Assembly: GCA_017991635.1 (NCBI GenBank)
Contig: JAGOQE010000002.1
Span: 1 to 35,017, forward strand
Source: Minisyncoccota bacterium
Lineage (GTDB): Bacteria; Patescibacteriota; Minisyncoccia; Phycocordibacterales; Phycocordibacteraceae
DNA: 35,017 nucleotides
Direction of reading: 5' to 3'
The translations under genes were made by a program, and so were the position numbers. Positions 14,183-21,618 of this stretch are shown here, one piece after another. Position 1 is the first letter of the stretch. Each line of letters begins with the position of its first letter. Under the pieces are notes generated by a model. That model made no database searches and was not told the origin of the DNA. It saw only the letters and a list, made by a program, of their open reading frames with translations.

Positions 14183-14201
14183 AATGTATGAAAAGGGAAA
14201 A

Positions 14202-14223
14202 GGCGCCAAGTTTCCAAGGCGCC
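14202..14223 (-). terminator. Terminator of the 169-aa orphan
   Basis: GGCGCC arms 10 bases apart are followed on the minus strand by TTTTCCCTTTT. That tail is nearly the same as at the NUDIX terminator (13599). Confidence 0.6.
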
Positions 14224-14235
14224 CTCTCGAGGTAA

Positions 14236-14745
14236 TTACGTCGGTGTCAGACTACGAACTTCAATTGCACCGAACGTACCTGGAACATCAAGCCGGTGCA
14301 CTGGCGTTTTGTCTTCTCGAACATGCTCTCTGTCAGAGAGAATGATGAGCTTGTGCTTAGGTTGCCTGCGTTCCATATCAAGTGCAAAGGAAACCATGAG
14401 CTTTCGCTCAATCGTCTCAGAGTTTGGAAGGCGTACCTGCTCATCGAGCAGGCTCGCAACACCGAATATTTTTTTACCAGTATTCAGTACTCGAAGAAGT
14501 TCTGCCGGCCGACCTGGGAAGAAAATCCAGGCAGGACCACCTCTAAGGCCAACACGAGCAAAGACTCCAAGCATAGCGTTGTGCTCGGCTTCAAAGACAG
14601 GCGTATTGTTGCGGAACATGTACTCGACGTGCCCGGTCCAAAGCGTGCGGTACGTGAGCACTTTTCCACGCCTGCTTATTTCACGCTCTGCCGTTATTGT
14701 GCCTGCTCTTGGTGCTTGGCGTTTGTTTACGTGACTATTTGACAC
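14236..14745 (-). CDS. Hypothetical protein, 169 aa
   Basis: The family is not recognised. The start is a GTG at 14745 after a G-rich stretch (GGGGGATGAAGA). The protein is soluble and basic at the N-terminus (NKRQAPRAGTITAEREISRRGK), with a central hydrophobic core AWIFFPGRPAELLRVL and a C-terminal DVPGTFGAIEVRSL. No catalytic motif is apparent. A promoter (TTGAAA-18-TATAGT) and a terminator flank it, making a monocistronic unit. GC is about 52% in one counted row, so it resembles the native class. Confidence 0.65.
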   Translation of the reverse strand: MSNSHVNKRQAPRAGTITAEREISRRGKVLTYRTLWTGHVEYMFRNNTPVFEAEHNAMLGVFARVGLRGGPAWIFFPGRPAELLRVLNTGKKIFGVASLLDEQVRLPNSETIERKLMVSFALDMERRQPKHKLIILSDREHVREDKTPVHRLDVPGTFGAIEVRSLTPT

Positions 14746-14794
14746 TCTTCATCCCCCGATATAAAGGCCAAAAGGCTGACTTAGACTAATGGCG

Positions 14795-14873
14795 ACTATA
14801 GCACAGATATACTTGCTTTTTCAAGCTTTCGTGGGGTAGATACTTGACAAAAGGGCTAAAATATGTATATAAT
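14795..14873. promoter_or_regulatory. Divergent sigma70-type promoters
   Basis: Minus strand: TTGAAA (14819-14824) and TATAGT (14795-14800), 18-bp spacer, for the 169-aa gene. Plus strand: TTGACA (14844-14849) and TATAAT (14868-14873), 18-bp spacer, for the secreted orphan. The plus promoter has perfect consensus hexamers, the strongest in the window. Its leader (about 14880-14941) has a GAGGA/TCCTC hairpin. Confidence 0.75.
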
Positions 14874-14941
14874 ATATACAGAGGAATCTCCTCAAGCTCT
14901 GGCCAGATGGTCATCTCAACTTGTATCTCGGAGACTACATC

Positions 14942-15538
14942 ATGAACCGCATGGTTCTGGCCATCATGGCCGCCGCTCTTTCCATTTTCGCTGCTTCGAC
15001 CGCTTCGGCTCAACAGCGGGTCGTCGTCAACACGGCGGCGCAGTGCCAGACCATCCGGGGTACGCTCCAGGTGGAAAACGGTACGACGCTCGTCTGTGTG
15101 GTCGGCGCTTCGGCTCCCGCCCGCTCCGATCCCACGGCTCGCTTCGCTCCGGCGCCGGCCCCTCGCGTTGAGGGTGCGGTTCCGCCGAATCTGGCTCGCC
15201 TCGTCTTCGTCCCGACTTCCCGGGGGAACCAAGTGTTCTTCTCGGGCGAGCGGGTCTACCTTGAGGGTGGGCCGCAAGCCTATCTCCGGGCCATCGAGGC
15301 CTCGCGGAACCTGTGCCTCACGGACCGTTATCGTCCGCGGCAACAGATCGCTGGCCGAGACTACCCGGCAGTGGGTTACCGCGACCGTCGTCGTGGTTCG
15401 GACGGATTCGACATCCGCGCCGACGACCTGCTTCGGATGGGCTCTGCTCGCTCGCGAGCGGCCCAGGAGGAAGCTCGGGCCATGGTCCGCGACTTCTGCC
15501 GCGACTTCGAACCCTGGGACCGTCGCCAGAACCGCTAA
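14942..15538 (+). CDS. GC-rich orphan, secreted or periplasmic protein
   Basis: 198 aa from the ATG at 14942, chosen because GGAG lies just upstream and the N-terminus is a clean signal peptide: MNRMVLAIMAAALSIFAAS then a likely cut after ASA before QQ. The mature protein has a Pro/Ala-rich linker (ARFAPAPAPRVEGAVPP) and an Arg/Asp-rich C-terminal half with three Cys in all, ending RDFCRDFEPWDRRQNR. The family is not recognised. One coding row counts as about 77% GC, far above the neighbours. It has a consensus promoter, structured leader and terminator, so it is an autonomous cassette. A long antisense frame over it is a composition artefact. Confidence 0.75.
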   Translation: MNRMVLAIMAAALSIFAASTASAQQRVVVNTAAQCQTIRGTLQVENGTTLVCVVGASAPARSDPTARFAPAPAPRVEGAVPPNLARLVFVPTSRGNQVFFSGERVYLEGGPQAYLRAIEASRNLCLTDRYRPRQQIAGRDYPAVGYRDRRRGSDGFDIRADDLLRMGSARSRAAQEEARAMVRDFCRDFEPWDRRQNR

Positions 15539-15562
15539 GCGAAAACCGCACATCATGTGCAA

Positions 15563-15595
15563 AGCCCCCGATTTCCTTTTAGGAAACCGGGGGCT
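15563..15595. terminator. Bidirectional terminator
   Basis: AGCCCCCG/CGGGGGCT plus TTTCC/GGAAA with one A-C mismatch and a 5-nt loop lie between two convergent genes and can serve both. Confidence 0.8.
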
Positions 15596-15602
15596 CAGTC
15601 AT

Positions 15603-16031
15603 TTAGTGGCCACCATGACCACTTCCGCCATGGCTTCGCTTGTGGAAGATGAGCGAGACCAGTGTGCCAAGGACGGCGGCGATAATTGAAGGCATAAGAA
15701 TGGCCGTAGCTTGAAGCCAGTTCTCCGCATTGCTCCACACATGATCCCTGAAGGGAATGTTCATGAGGAAGTAGGCAAAGGTCGAGACTGCAAGCGTAAG
15801 GCCCATGCCACGATTCACCCAGGAGAGCATGCCTGAGACGGCAGCCACTATCGGGAAGACGAGCTTGAAGGCTTCCTTGTGGGGAATGCCCTCAACGGCC
15901 CATGCCGTCGTCAAAAACAGACTTCCCATATAGCGCGCAACTAGGAATGTGAGCACGCCAAAGCAAAGGGCAAGGGGAACACGTTTGGTTTTCTCCCACA
16001 GGACGTGGAAGGGCGTGTGCTTCGATGACAT
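15603..16031 (-). CDS. Small membrane protein with His-rich C-terminus
   Basis: 142 aa from the ATG at 16031, preceded by GGAGGA; a longer frame upstream lacks a ribosome-binding site. Four hydrophobic segments are visible: ALCFGVLTFLVARYMGSLFL, LVFPIVAAVSGMLSWV, LTLAVSTFAYFLMNIPF and ILMPSIIAAVLGTLVSLIF. The end is HKRSHGGSGHGGH, which could bind metal or only be a tag-like cytosolic tail. The family is not recognised. A TTGAAA (16083-16088) with a weak TACGCT gives a possible promoter. It is convergent with the secreted orphan and shares its terminator. Confidence 0.65.
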   Translation of the reverse strand: MSSKHTPFHVLWEKTKRVPLALCFGVLTFLVARYMGSLFLTTAWAVEGIPHKEAFKLVFPIVAAVSGMLSWVNRGMGLTLAVSTFAYFLMNIPFRDHVWSNAENWLQATAILMPSIIAAVLGTLVSLIFHKRSHGGSGHGGH

Positions 16032-16111
16032 CGATTCCTCCATCAAGCCTATCCAGAATAAGCGTACGCCCTTTCTCGGGCTTTTCAACCTCTGGGGTAT
16101 ACTATTTTTAT

Positions 16112-17044
16112 ATGGAGAAAAAGACCCCAACTGTAGATATTCCAAAGAAGCCTCGTTTTGGTATCCCACACATTCACCTATCAGTAAGTGATGGTTTGCG
16201 TCAGTTTCTTATCATTTTCTTTTCCGTATTCTTCTCCATGACTGTGGCAGTCGTAGCAATTTATCTATTGAGTGAGTCCGCAGGTGGTGATGAGGACCCT
16301 TATGCTGAGTCGTACTCCGAGAGAGGATTCTTTGGTGAAGAGTGTAACGTTACCTCAATCGCACTTCGTGATTGCTTGGTCACCTACACGACAGGCGAAG
16401 AGGGAGAGGCAGAATCTCAGGGCTGTTACGCTCTCACCTCATCTGAGTCAGTTGCCACAATGGTTGAGGAGGCAAACAAAGACTCACATATCCATGCAAT
16501 TTTGCTTGATGTTGATTCCTACGGCGGTTCTCCCGTAGCGGGAGAAGAAATGGCAGAAGCGGTAAAGGCAAGTGAGAAGCCTGTGGTGGCGTGGGTCAGA
16601 AGTGGCGCTGCCTCTGCTGCGTATTGGGCGATTAGTCCAGCTGACGTGATTGTTGCTTCTAAGAATTCTGACATCGGTAGTATCGGTGTCACTGCGTCAT
16701 ATCTTGATAACGCGCAGTCTAACGAGGATTCTGGATACACGTATAACCAGCTCTCAACAGGTGTATTCAAAGACTTAGGGAATCCAGACAAACCTCTAAC
16801 TGATGATGAGCGTACACTCATAAAGAAACAGCTCAACATTATTTTCGATAACTTCATTGGCGAAGTTGCTTTAAATAGAAACGTCCCAGAAGCAACCGTG
16901 CGTGAAATTGCAGACGGTTCAACCATGCTCGGTGAAGAGGCGCTTGAGTTCAAACTTATTGATATGATTGGTGGAAAGAAGGAAGCATACGCAACACTTC
17001 AAGAGCTCACCAAGCATGAACCGGTGGTGTGTGGGCCCTACTAG
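16112..17044 (+). CDS. sppA: Signal peptide peptidase SppA-like serine protease
   Basis: 310 aa from the ATG at 16112, 8 bases after a TATACT -10. One transmembrane helix (about 33-55) anchors the protein. The S49 protease domain follows, with LLDVDSYGGSPVAGEEMAEA, then KPVVAWVRSGAASAAYW carrying the nucleophilic Ser, and SKNSDIGSIGVTASY. The catalytic Lys lies further on in the single S49 repeat, as in the short bacterial SppA form. It degrades cleaved signal peptides in the membrane. Two bases separate it from the downstream helicase gene, so they form an operon. Confidence 0.9.
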   Translation: MEKKTPTVDIPKKPRFGIPHIHLSVSDGLRQFLIIFFSVFFSMTVAVVAIYLLSESAGGDEDPYAESYSERGFFGEECNVTSIALRDCLVTYTTGEEGEAESQGCYALTSSESVATMVEEANKDSHIHAILLDVDSYGGSPVAGEEMAEAVKASEKPVVAWVRSGAASAAYWAISPADVIVASKNSDIGSIGVTASYLDNAQSNEDSGYTYNQLSTGVFKDLGNPDKPLTDDERTLIKKQLNIIFDNFIGEVALNRNVPEATVREIADGSTMLGEEALEFKLIDMIGGKKEAYATLQELTKHEPVVCGPY

Positions 17045-17046
17045 GT

Positions 17047-19872
17047 ATGGATACACACGCGTTTGACGAAGCATACAAAACCTTAACCAAGGCGCAGAAG
17101 GAGGCAGTCGATACTGTAGAAGGTCCTGTCCTTGTCGTTGCAGGTCCCGGAACAGGGAAGACGCACGTCCTTACGCTCCGTATTGCAAACATTCTTAAAA
17201 CAACAGACGCAAAGCCCGAGCAGATACTCGTCCTTACCTTTACTGATTCGGCAGCACATACGGCAAGAACACGCGTAAAGAAATATGTAGGAGAGCGCAC
17301 GGGAGAGAAGATTATGTTTAGTACCTTCCATGGCTTTGCTGACCGTGTCATACACGAGCATCTTGAATCATTTCCGCAGTGGAAGGAGAAGCGACTCATG
17401 AGTGATGTGGAAGCTACTATTCTTTGGCGTGAAGTCTTTGAGACCGTACCGCTCTCCTTGCTCGCTTCTGCAAAATCACCCTTCCATGCTTTGCCAGAGA
17501 TTTCAAAACTCTACGATGACCTTCGTCGTGAGTGCGTGAGTCATGATGACTATCGCGCCTTTAAGAAGGAGGAAGAGGAGCGTCTACTCGCTGACCCCAA
17601 GCTTCGCTATATACGCGGAGGAAAAGGTGGAGAGGCTGGTGAGCTTAAGCCAGAGGGTCATGAGAAAATTGCGCGTCTCAATAAAATTGATGAAGCGATT
17701 ACGTTGATGGAAGCCTATGAGGCACTCAAGGACGAACGAGGGCTTGCCGACTTCTCTGATGTTCTGTTTGCGCTTGTTGAAGCGCTCGAGCATGACCCAG
17801 TTCTCGTAGCTGATTTACAAGAGACCTTTCAATACATTCTCGCTGACGAGCACCAAGACGCAAACCGTCTTCAGCATGCACTTCTGGACGCTCTTTCATA
17901 TGACGAGCATCCAAACCTCTTTGTAGTGGGAGACGAGAAGCAGGCAATTTATAGATTCCAAGGCGCCGACAGTTCGCACTTTGAAGAATTTGCCAGGAAG
18001 TATCCGCGAGCACTCGTGGTGACACTGACCGATAGCTTCCGCTCAAATGAAGGCATTCTAGAGCTCGCGTATGATTTTGCTGTATCGATGCTCTCAACGT
18101 CTACACGTGAGCATGCGCGTCTCACCGCATTTCGTGAAGCTGAAGCTTCTAGACTTCTACTTCGTGCACCTGACCCACTTCAAGAGCGTGAGCAGATTGC
18201 TACGATGGTCGCTCATCTCATCGCCTCTGGAGTAGCGCCTCATGAAATTGCAGTTATAGGAAGCACGAACAAAACGATTACGCTCTTTAGTCAGCACCTA
18301 AGTGCGCGTGGAGTTCCAACGCTTAAGGCGGGTGACATGTCACTCACCGAGCGCGCTAGTATTCGTGCGCTACTGGCTCTATGTAAAACCATTGCTGACC
18401 CTCTTGATACTGCGTCGCTTCGCGAGTCTTTGCTCGCGCCGTGGATTACGACTTCTCTTGAAGAGCGCGCACGCTTCCTTCGTACCACACGAGACAAAGA
18501 GTTGTGGGAAGCTCTACATGAAGCCTTACCTCATGAGCAAGAGCTAATACAGGAGCTACGTCAGGATGCTCTCTCACTTTCACCTATTGAAGTATTTACC
18601 AAGCTCCTCGCTCGCTCAGGAGCGCGTAACTGGTACCTCGCACACCCTGAAGGTATGGCCGAACTTCCGCTCGTACATAAGCTGTTCTCACATATTGAAA
18701 ACATTGGCGCGGAGAAAGGATACGAGTCATTTGCACGCGTCATTGACGCTCTTTCAAAGGGACTTTCGCACGGATATTCAACGGTTAAAACGACACTGCT
18801 TTCTGAGGAGGGGAAGGTTACGGTTATTACTGCACACAAGGCAAAGGGTATGGAATTCGAGCACGTCTTTATTGTGGGTCTTACCGAAAGCGAATGGGAG
18901 AAAGGGGGACGCGCTAAGACAGTGCCATCACCTATTGATACTAAGAAAACTCTCGATGACGCTGCACGACAGTTCTATGTAGCACTTACTCGTGCAAAAG
19001 ACGCTGTCGTTCTTTCGTACCCGCTTGAGTCCGTAGAGGGTAGAGCCAAGAAACCTTCTGTCCTTATTCCAGAAGGGCTAACTGAGATAGAGGCCGAGAC
19101 GGTGCCTACGCTCCCGCTCATGCACGAGACCCGAAAGGGAAGTGAACTTATTGGAGAACTTACGCGGCGCTACCTCACGCATGACGGTCTTTCTCCGTCT
19201 GCGCTTAATGAGTATCTCATTTCACCGCCTACGTTTTTTGCTAAGCGTGTCTTGCGTTTGAAAGAGGCCGAGAGTCAACCAATGGTTATTGGTACTGCCG
19301 TGCATGCCGGTGTGGCGTCCTTCCTCGCTCACAAGGATGAGGACCGTGCCTTTGGTACTCTTCATGCAAGTATTCAAAAATCACTTCTGGCACGAAATTC
19401 GACCTATGATGCCTTGACTGTTGGCGCAGTGCGGAGACTCCACGCCTTCCTTGCTTCACCATTTAGGGAAGTGTCTGCACCGTATGTTGAGGAAACATTC
19501 TCAAAGAAAGAAACGCACGAGGGTATTGAAGTGCTCTTGTCTGGAAAGGCAGACGCCATTATTTCTTACGGCGGACGCACGCTTCTTGTTGACTTCAAGA
19601 CGTCATCAAAAGGAAAGGCCGGAGTCAAGGAATACCAGCTCCAGCTCGCCTTTTATGACTACCTTTTGAAAGAGACAGGAATCGCTATTGATGGTGCCGC
19701 TATCATTGAAATTGGAGAGAGCGACGTGGCGCTCTATGATGTGCCACTTACTGAGGTGCGCACAGAACTCACGGGAACACTCAACGATGTCCTTAGTGAG
19801 ATGATTCTAAATACCTGGAGAGCGGGTGAGGAGAGTGAGTACGATGCACTATTGTCCCACTTCGGTGCGTAG
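17047..19872 (+). CDS. UvrD/Rep-type helicase fused to PD-(D/E)XK nuclease (AddA/RecB-like)
   Basis: 941 aa. The SF1A helicase has Walker A GPGTGKT (33-39), motif II DEHQD at 267 (normally DEYQD or DEFQD), motif III GDEKQAIYRFQGAD, motif V ITAHKAKGMEFEHVF, and motif VI QFYVALTRAKDAV. The C-terminal 220 residues form a RecB-type nuclease: GTAVHAG near 749, then GKADAI with the Asp, and LLVDFKTS near 849. It therefore combines unwinding and cutting in one chain, as in AddA, AddB or Cas4-like end-resection enzymes, and probably processes double-strand breaks. It follows sppA by 2 bases and its end overlaps the convergent DsbA-like gene by 24 bases. Confidence 0.92.
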   Translation: MDTHAFDEAYKTLTKAQKEAVDTVEGPVLVVAGPGTGKTHVLTLRIANILKTTDAKPEQILVLTFTDSAAHTARTRVKKYVGERTGEKIMFSTFHGFADRVIHEHLESFPQWKEKRLMSDVEATILWREVFETVPLSLLASAKSPFHALPEISKLYDDLRRECVSHDDYRAFKKEEEERLLADPKLRYIRGGKGGEAGELKPEGHEKIARLNKIDEAITLMEAYEALKDERGLADFSDVLFALVEALEHDPVLVADLQETFQYILADEHQDANRLQHALLDALSYDEHPNLFVVGDEKQAIYRFQGADSSHFEEFARKYPRALVVTLTDSFRSNEGILELAYDFAVSMLSTSTREHARLTAFREAEASRLLLRAPDPLQEREQIATMVAHLIASGVAPHEIAVIGSTNKTITLFSQHLSARGVPTLKAGDMSLTERASIRALLALCKTIADPLDTASLRESLLAPWITTSLEERARFLRTTRDKELWEALHEALPHEQELIQELRQDALSLSPIEVFTKLLARSGARNWYLAHPEGMAELPLVHKLFSHIENIGAEKGYESFARVIDALSKGLSHGYSTVKTTLLSEEGKVTVITAHKAKGMEFEHVFIVGLTESEWEKGGRAKTVPSPIDTKKTLDDAARQFYVALTRAKDAVVLSYPLESVEGRAKKPSVLIPEGLTEIEAETVPTLPLMHETRKGSELIGELTRRYLTHDGLSPSALNEYLISPPTFFAKRVLRLKEAESQPMVIGTAVHAGVASFLAHKDEDRAFGTLHASIQKSLLARNSTYDALTVGAVRRLHAFLASPFREVSAPYVEETFSKKETHEGIEVLLSGKADAIISYGGRTLLVDFKTSSKGKAGVKEYQLQLAFYDYLLKETGIAIDGAAIIEIGESDVALYDVPLTEVRTELTGTLNDVLSEMILNTWRAGEESEYDALLSHFGA

Positions 19873-20544
19873 TGCCTCGTCTACAATCTGCTTCAATCCG
19901 TCATAGGGGATAGAGCCCGTGAGTGCTGCAGGCTTCTTACCCTCAACTACAAGGATGCTGTAGGGAGAGGCGGTCGCACCTGAATCAATGGCATTTGCAA
20001 AGTCCTCGTTTACTCTCGCCTTGTATGCGCGCTTGGTAGTACATGCTACAAAATCTGATTCTGAAATACCAAGACCCTTTGCGATAAGGGTGTAGCCTGA
20101 GGGATCAAAGGTGGCGCCTCCAGGAGCACTTGCGTGCACAGCATCAATAAAGCCCCAGAACGCACGTTCTCCGCCAAGCGCTGCTGCACACTCTGATGCT
20201 TCGGCATGTTTTATGGAGTTGATGTTCTTATCTACGAGTGGGAAGTGACGGTATACCCACGCAACCTTTCCAGTACTTCCGTATTCGTTCATGAGTCTTC
20301 CCATTGATTCGTGGAAAGATTTTGCATGCTCAGAATCAATGTCCGCGTACTCAATGATGATGACTTGTGCTTCTGGGTTTCCGACTAGATGGTCGTCCTC
20401 ACTAAGAGGTCGGAAGCTTGCCGGGTCTCCTTTGGGCGTACCGAGGATATCTGATGAGCGAACAATAAAAAGCGAAATGGCAATGAGTGCACCAGCGAGA
20501 ATTATGGCTGTTGGAATAAGCCAAGGCTTTTGAAGCGGTTCCAT
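19849..20544 (-). CDS. DsbA-fold protein lacking the CxxC active site
   Basis: 231 aa with an N-terminal signal-anchor (IPTAIILAGALIAISLFIV) followed by a thioredoxin-fold domain of the DsbA/BdbD type. The strand that normally carries the Cys pair reads IIIEYADIDSEHAKSFHESM, so CPFC-like residues are replaced by DSEH. The later TSPYSILVVEGKKP-like cis-Pro region (ASPYSILVVEGKKP) is intact, as is VAWVYRHFPL. Two other Cys occur but not as CxxC. It is likely exported and may be a non-catalytic chaperone or binding protein rather than an oxidoreductase. A TGCTATCCT extended -10 precedes the ATG. The gene overlaps the convergent helicase by 24 bases. Confidence 0.85.
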   Translation of the reverse strand: MEPLQKPWLIPTAIILAGALIAISLFIVRSSDILGTPKGDPASFRPLSEDDHLVGNPEAQVIIIEYADIDSEHAKSFHESMGRLMNEYGSTGKVAWVYRHFPLVDKNINSIKHAEASECAAALGGERAFWGFIDAVHASAPGGATFDPSGYTLIAKGLGISESDFVACTTKRAYKARVNEDFANAIDSGATASPYSILVVEGKKPAALTGSIPYDGLKQIVDEALRTEVGQ

Positions 20545-20595
20545 ACAAAAAGGATAGCATGCACGAGTAGTAGTTCTTGTTCGTTATATACAAAG

Positions 20596-20620
20596 CGCCC
20601 GCGCTTTAAGGGCGCGGGCG
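20596..20620 (-). terminator. Terminator of the GC-rich 106-aa orphan
   Basis: A 9-bp GC stem (CGCCCGCGC/GCGCGGGCG) with a 7-nt loop lies 16 bases past the stop on the minus strand, followed by a weak CTTTG. Confidence 0.7.
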
Positions 20621-20635
20621 AGGGGACGTCCCCAT

Positions 20636-20956
20636 CTAGTCGATGATGCGCTCACGCGCGTGACGGGGAGGCGGAAGTTCGCGAACAGGAACGCCGTCTC
20701 CGAAATGCTTCTTCGCTCCGTCGATTGCTGACGTGAGCGCTCCTTCAGCGTACCCTCTGGGGCACCCGTCGACGATGTGCAGGCGGACCTGATTGTCGTC
20801 AGGAGCACGCAGGGTCGGCACGATGTCGATGCAGACAATGGACCTCAGTTCTTCCGTTTGGAAGTAGGTCTCAACTGACAGCTTGATGCTTCGGCCGGCG
20901 AGTTCGAGCTCGCGGTCCGTAAACATTCCTTTTCTGACGTGCATTATTAACTGCAC
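20636..20956 (-). CDS. GC-rich orphan, 106-aa protein
   Basis: The family is not recognised. I place the start at the GTG at 20956 because GGAGG lies 5 bases before it; an ATG four codons later (20944) is the alternative. The protein is soluble, mixed alpha/beta (MFTDRELELAGRSIKLSVET, SIVCIDIVPTL, VRLHIVDGCPRGYAEGA) with a Pro/Arg end VRELPPPRHARERIID. One coding row is about 67% GC. A promoter TTGCGA-16-TAGAAT and a terminator give it the same autonomous layout as the other orphans. Confidence 0.7.
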   Translation of the reverse strand: MQLIMHVRKGMFTDRELELAGRSIKLSVETYFQTEELRSIVCIDIVPTLRAPDDNQVRLHIVDGCPRGYAEGALTSAIDGAKKHFGDGVPVRELPPPRHARERIID

Positions 20957-21004
20957 GTATACCTCCCGAAAATTACAATCCGCCCACAATGAGCGGAAGA
21001 GCGT

Positions 21005-21032
21005 ATTCTACCCTTCAGAAGACTTCTCGCAA
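21005..21032 (-). promoter_or_regulatory. Promoter of the 106-aa orphan
   Basis: On the minus strand TTGCGA (21027-21032) and TAGAAT (21005-21010) have a 16-bp spacer. The leader is about 40 nt, with GGAGG at 20962-20966. Confidence 0.6.
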
Positions 21033-21038
21033 GGGTAT

Positions 21039-21617
21039 TTAAAACGGTAGGGTGTGGGTAAGTGAGGGAAGATCTTGCTCAATGAGCCACGCGCTCGTAT
21101 CAATTTTCACATCGCGCTTCTGTTTGAAATCTTTATACTTCAGACCCTGATGGGTGATGGCGTAATCAAAAAGTTCACGGGTGAGTCGTACATCTTCAAT
21201 ACAATACTCACGAACCTTATCAACGAGTCCTTGTTGCCACCACTCAATTGATTTAAGCCCGTCACCCTTCTTTCCTCGTCCAAGCGTTGCCTCAGCGAGT
21301 GATTGTAGGCGCAGTCTTCGTCCGAGTACCTTCTGTACTTCAATCATCAAATCGAGCGAGCGAATCGTTGAAAGGTCTCCCGGATAGTAACGATTTAATA
21401 GGGGAATATCAAAGGCGTCAGAGTTGTACCCAATCAACATGTCCGCACGTTCAAGAATGGGCCAGAGCTTTGGGAGCTCTTCTTTGGTGTATGAAGAAAA
21501 CTCATTATTCTCCGAGTCATGAATGCCTACGAGGGCAAGCTCAAGTTTTGCCAAGTTCCCGCGATCAAAACTGGGAAGGGTGTTTGCGGTCTCAATATCA
21601 AACGTAATCTGTCGCAT
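21039..21617 (-). CDS. DnaQ-fold 3'-5' exonuclease (PolB-exonuclease-like)
   Basis: 192 aa from the ATG at 21617, which follows the hisS stop by one base (TAG-T-ATG). RNase H-fold exonuclease motifs are present: Exo I DIETAN at the N-terminus, Exo II YNSDAFDIPLL, and Exo III YCIEDVRLTRELFDY. The domain resembles the stand-alone predicted exonucleases related to the DNA polymerase B proofreading domain (YprB group). It probably trims DNA or RNA 3' ends with two metals. Translational coupling to hisS is likely. Confidence 0.88.
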   Translation of the reverse strand: MRQITFDIETANTLPSFDRGNLAKLELALVGIHDSENNEFSSYTKEELPKLWPILERADMLIGYNSDAFDIPLLNRYYPGDLSTIRSLDLMIEVQKVLGRRLRLQSLAEATLGRGKKGDGLKSIEWWQQGLVDKVREYCIEDVRLTRELFDYAITHQGLKYKDFKQKRDVKIDTSAWLIEQDLPSLTHTLPF

Positions 21618-21618
21618 A

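Noticed and set aside
13354-14235. 293-aa plus-strand frame
   Set aside because: It is antisense to the NUDIX gene, which has an intact NUDIX box, promoter and terminator.
14786-15562. 258-aa minus-strand frame
   Set aside because: It is an antisense frame kept open by high GC. The plus-strand gene has a signal peptide, consensus promoter and Shine-Dalgarno.
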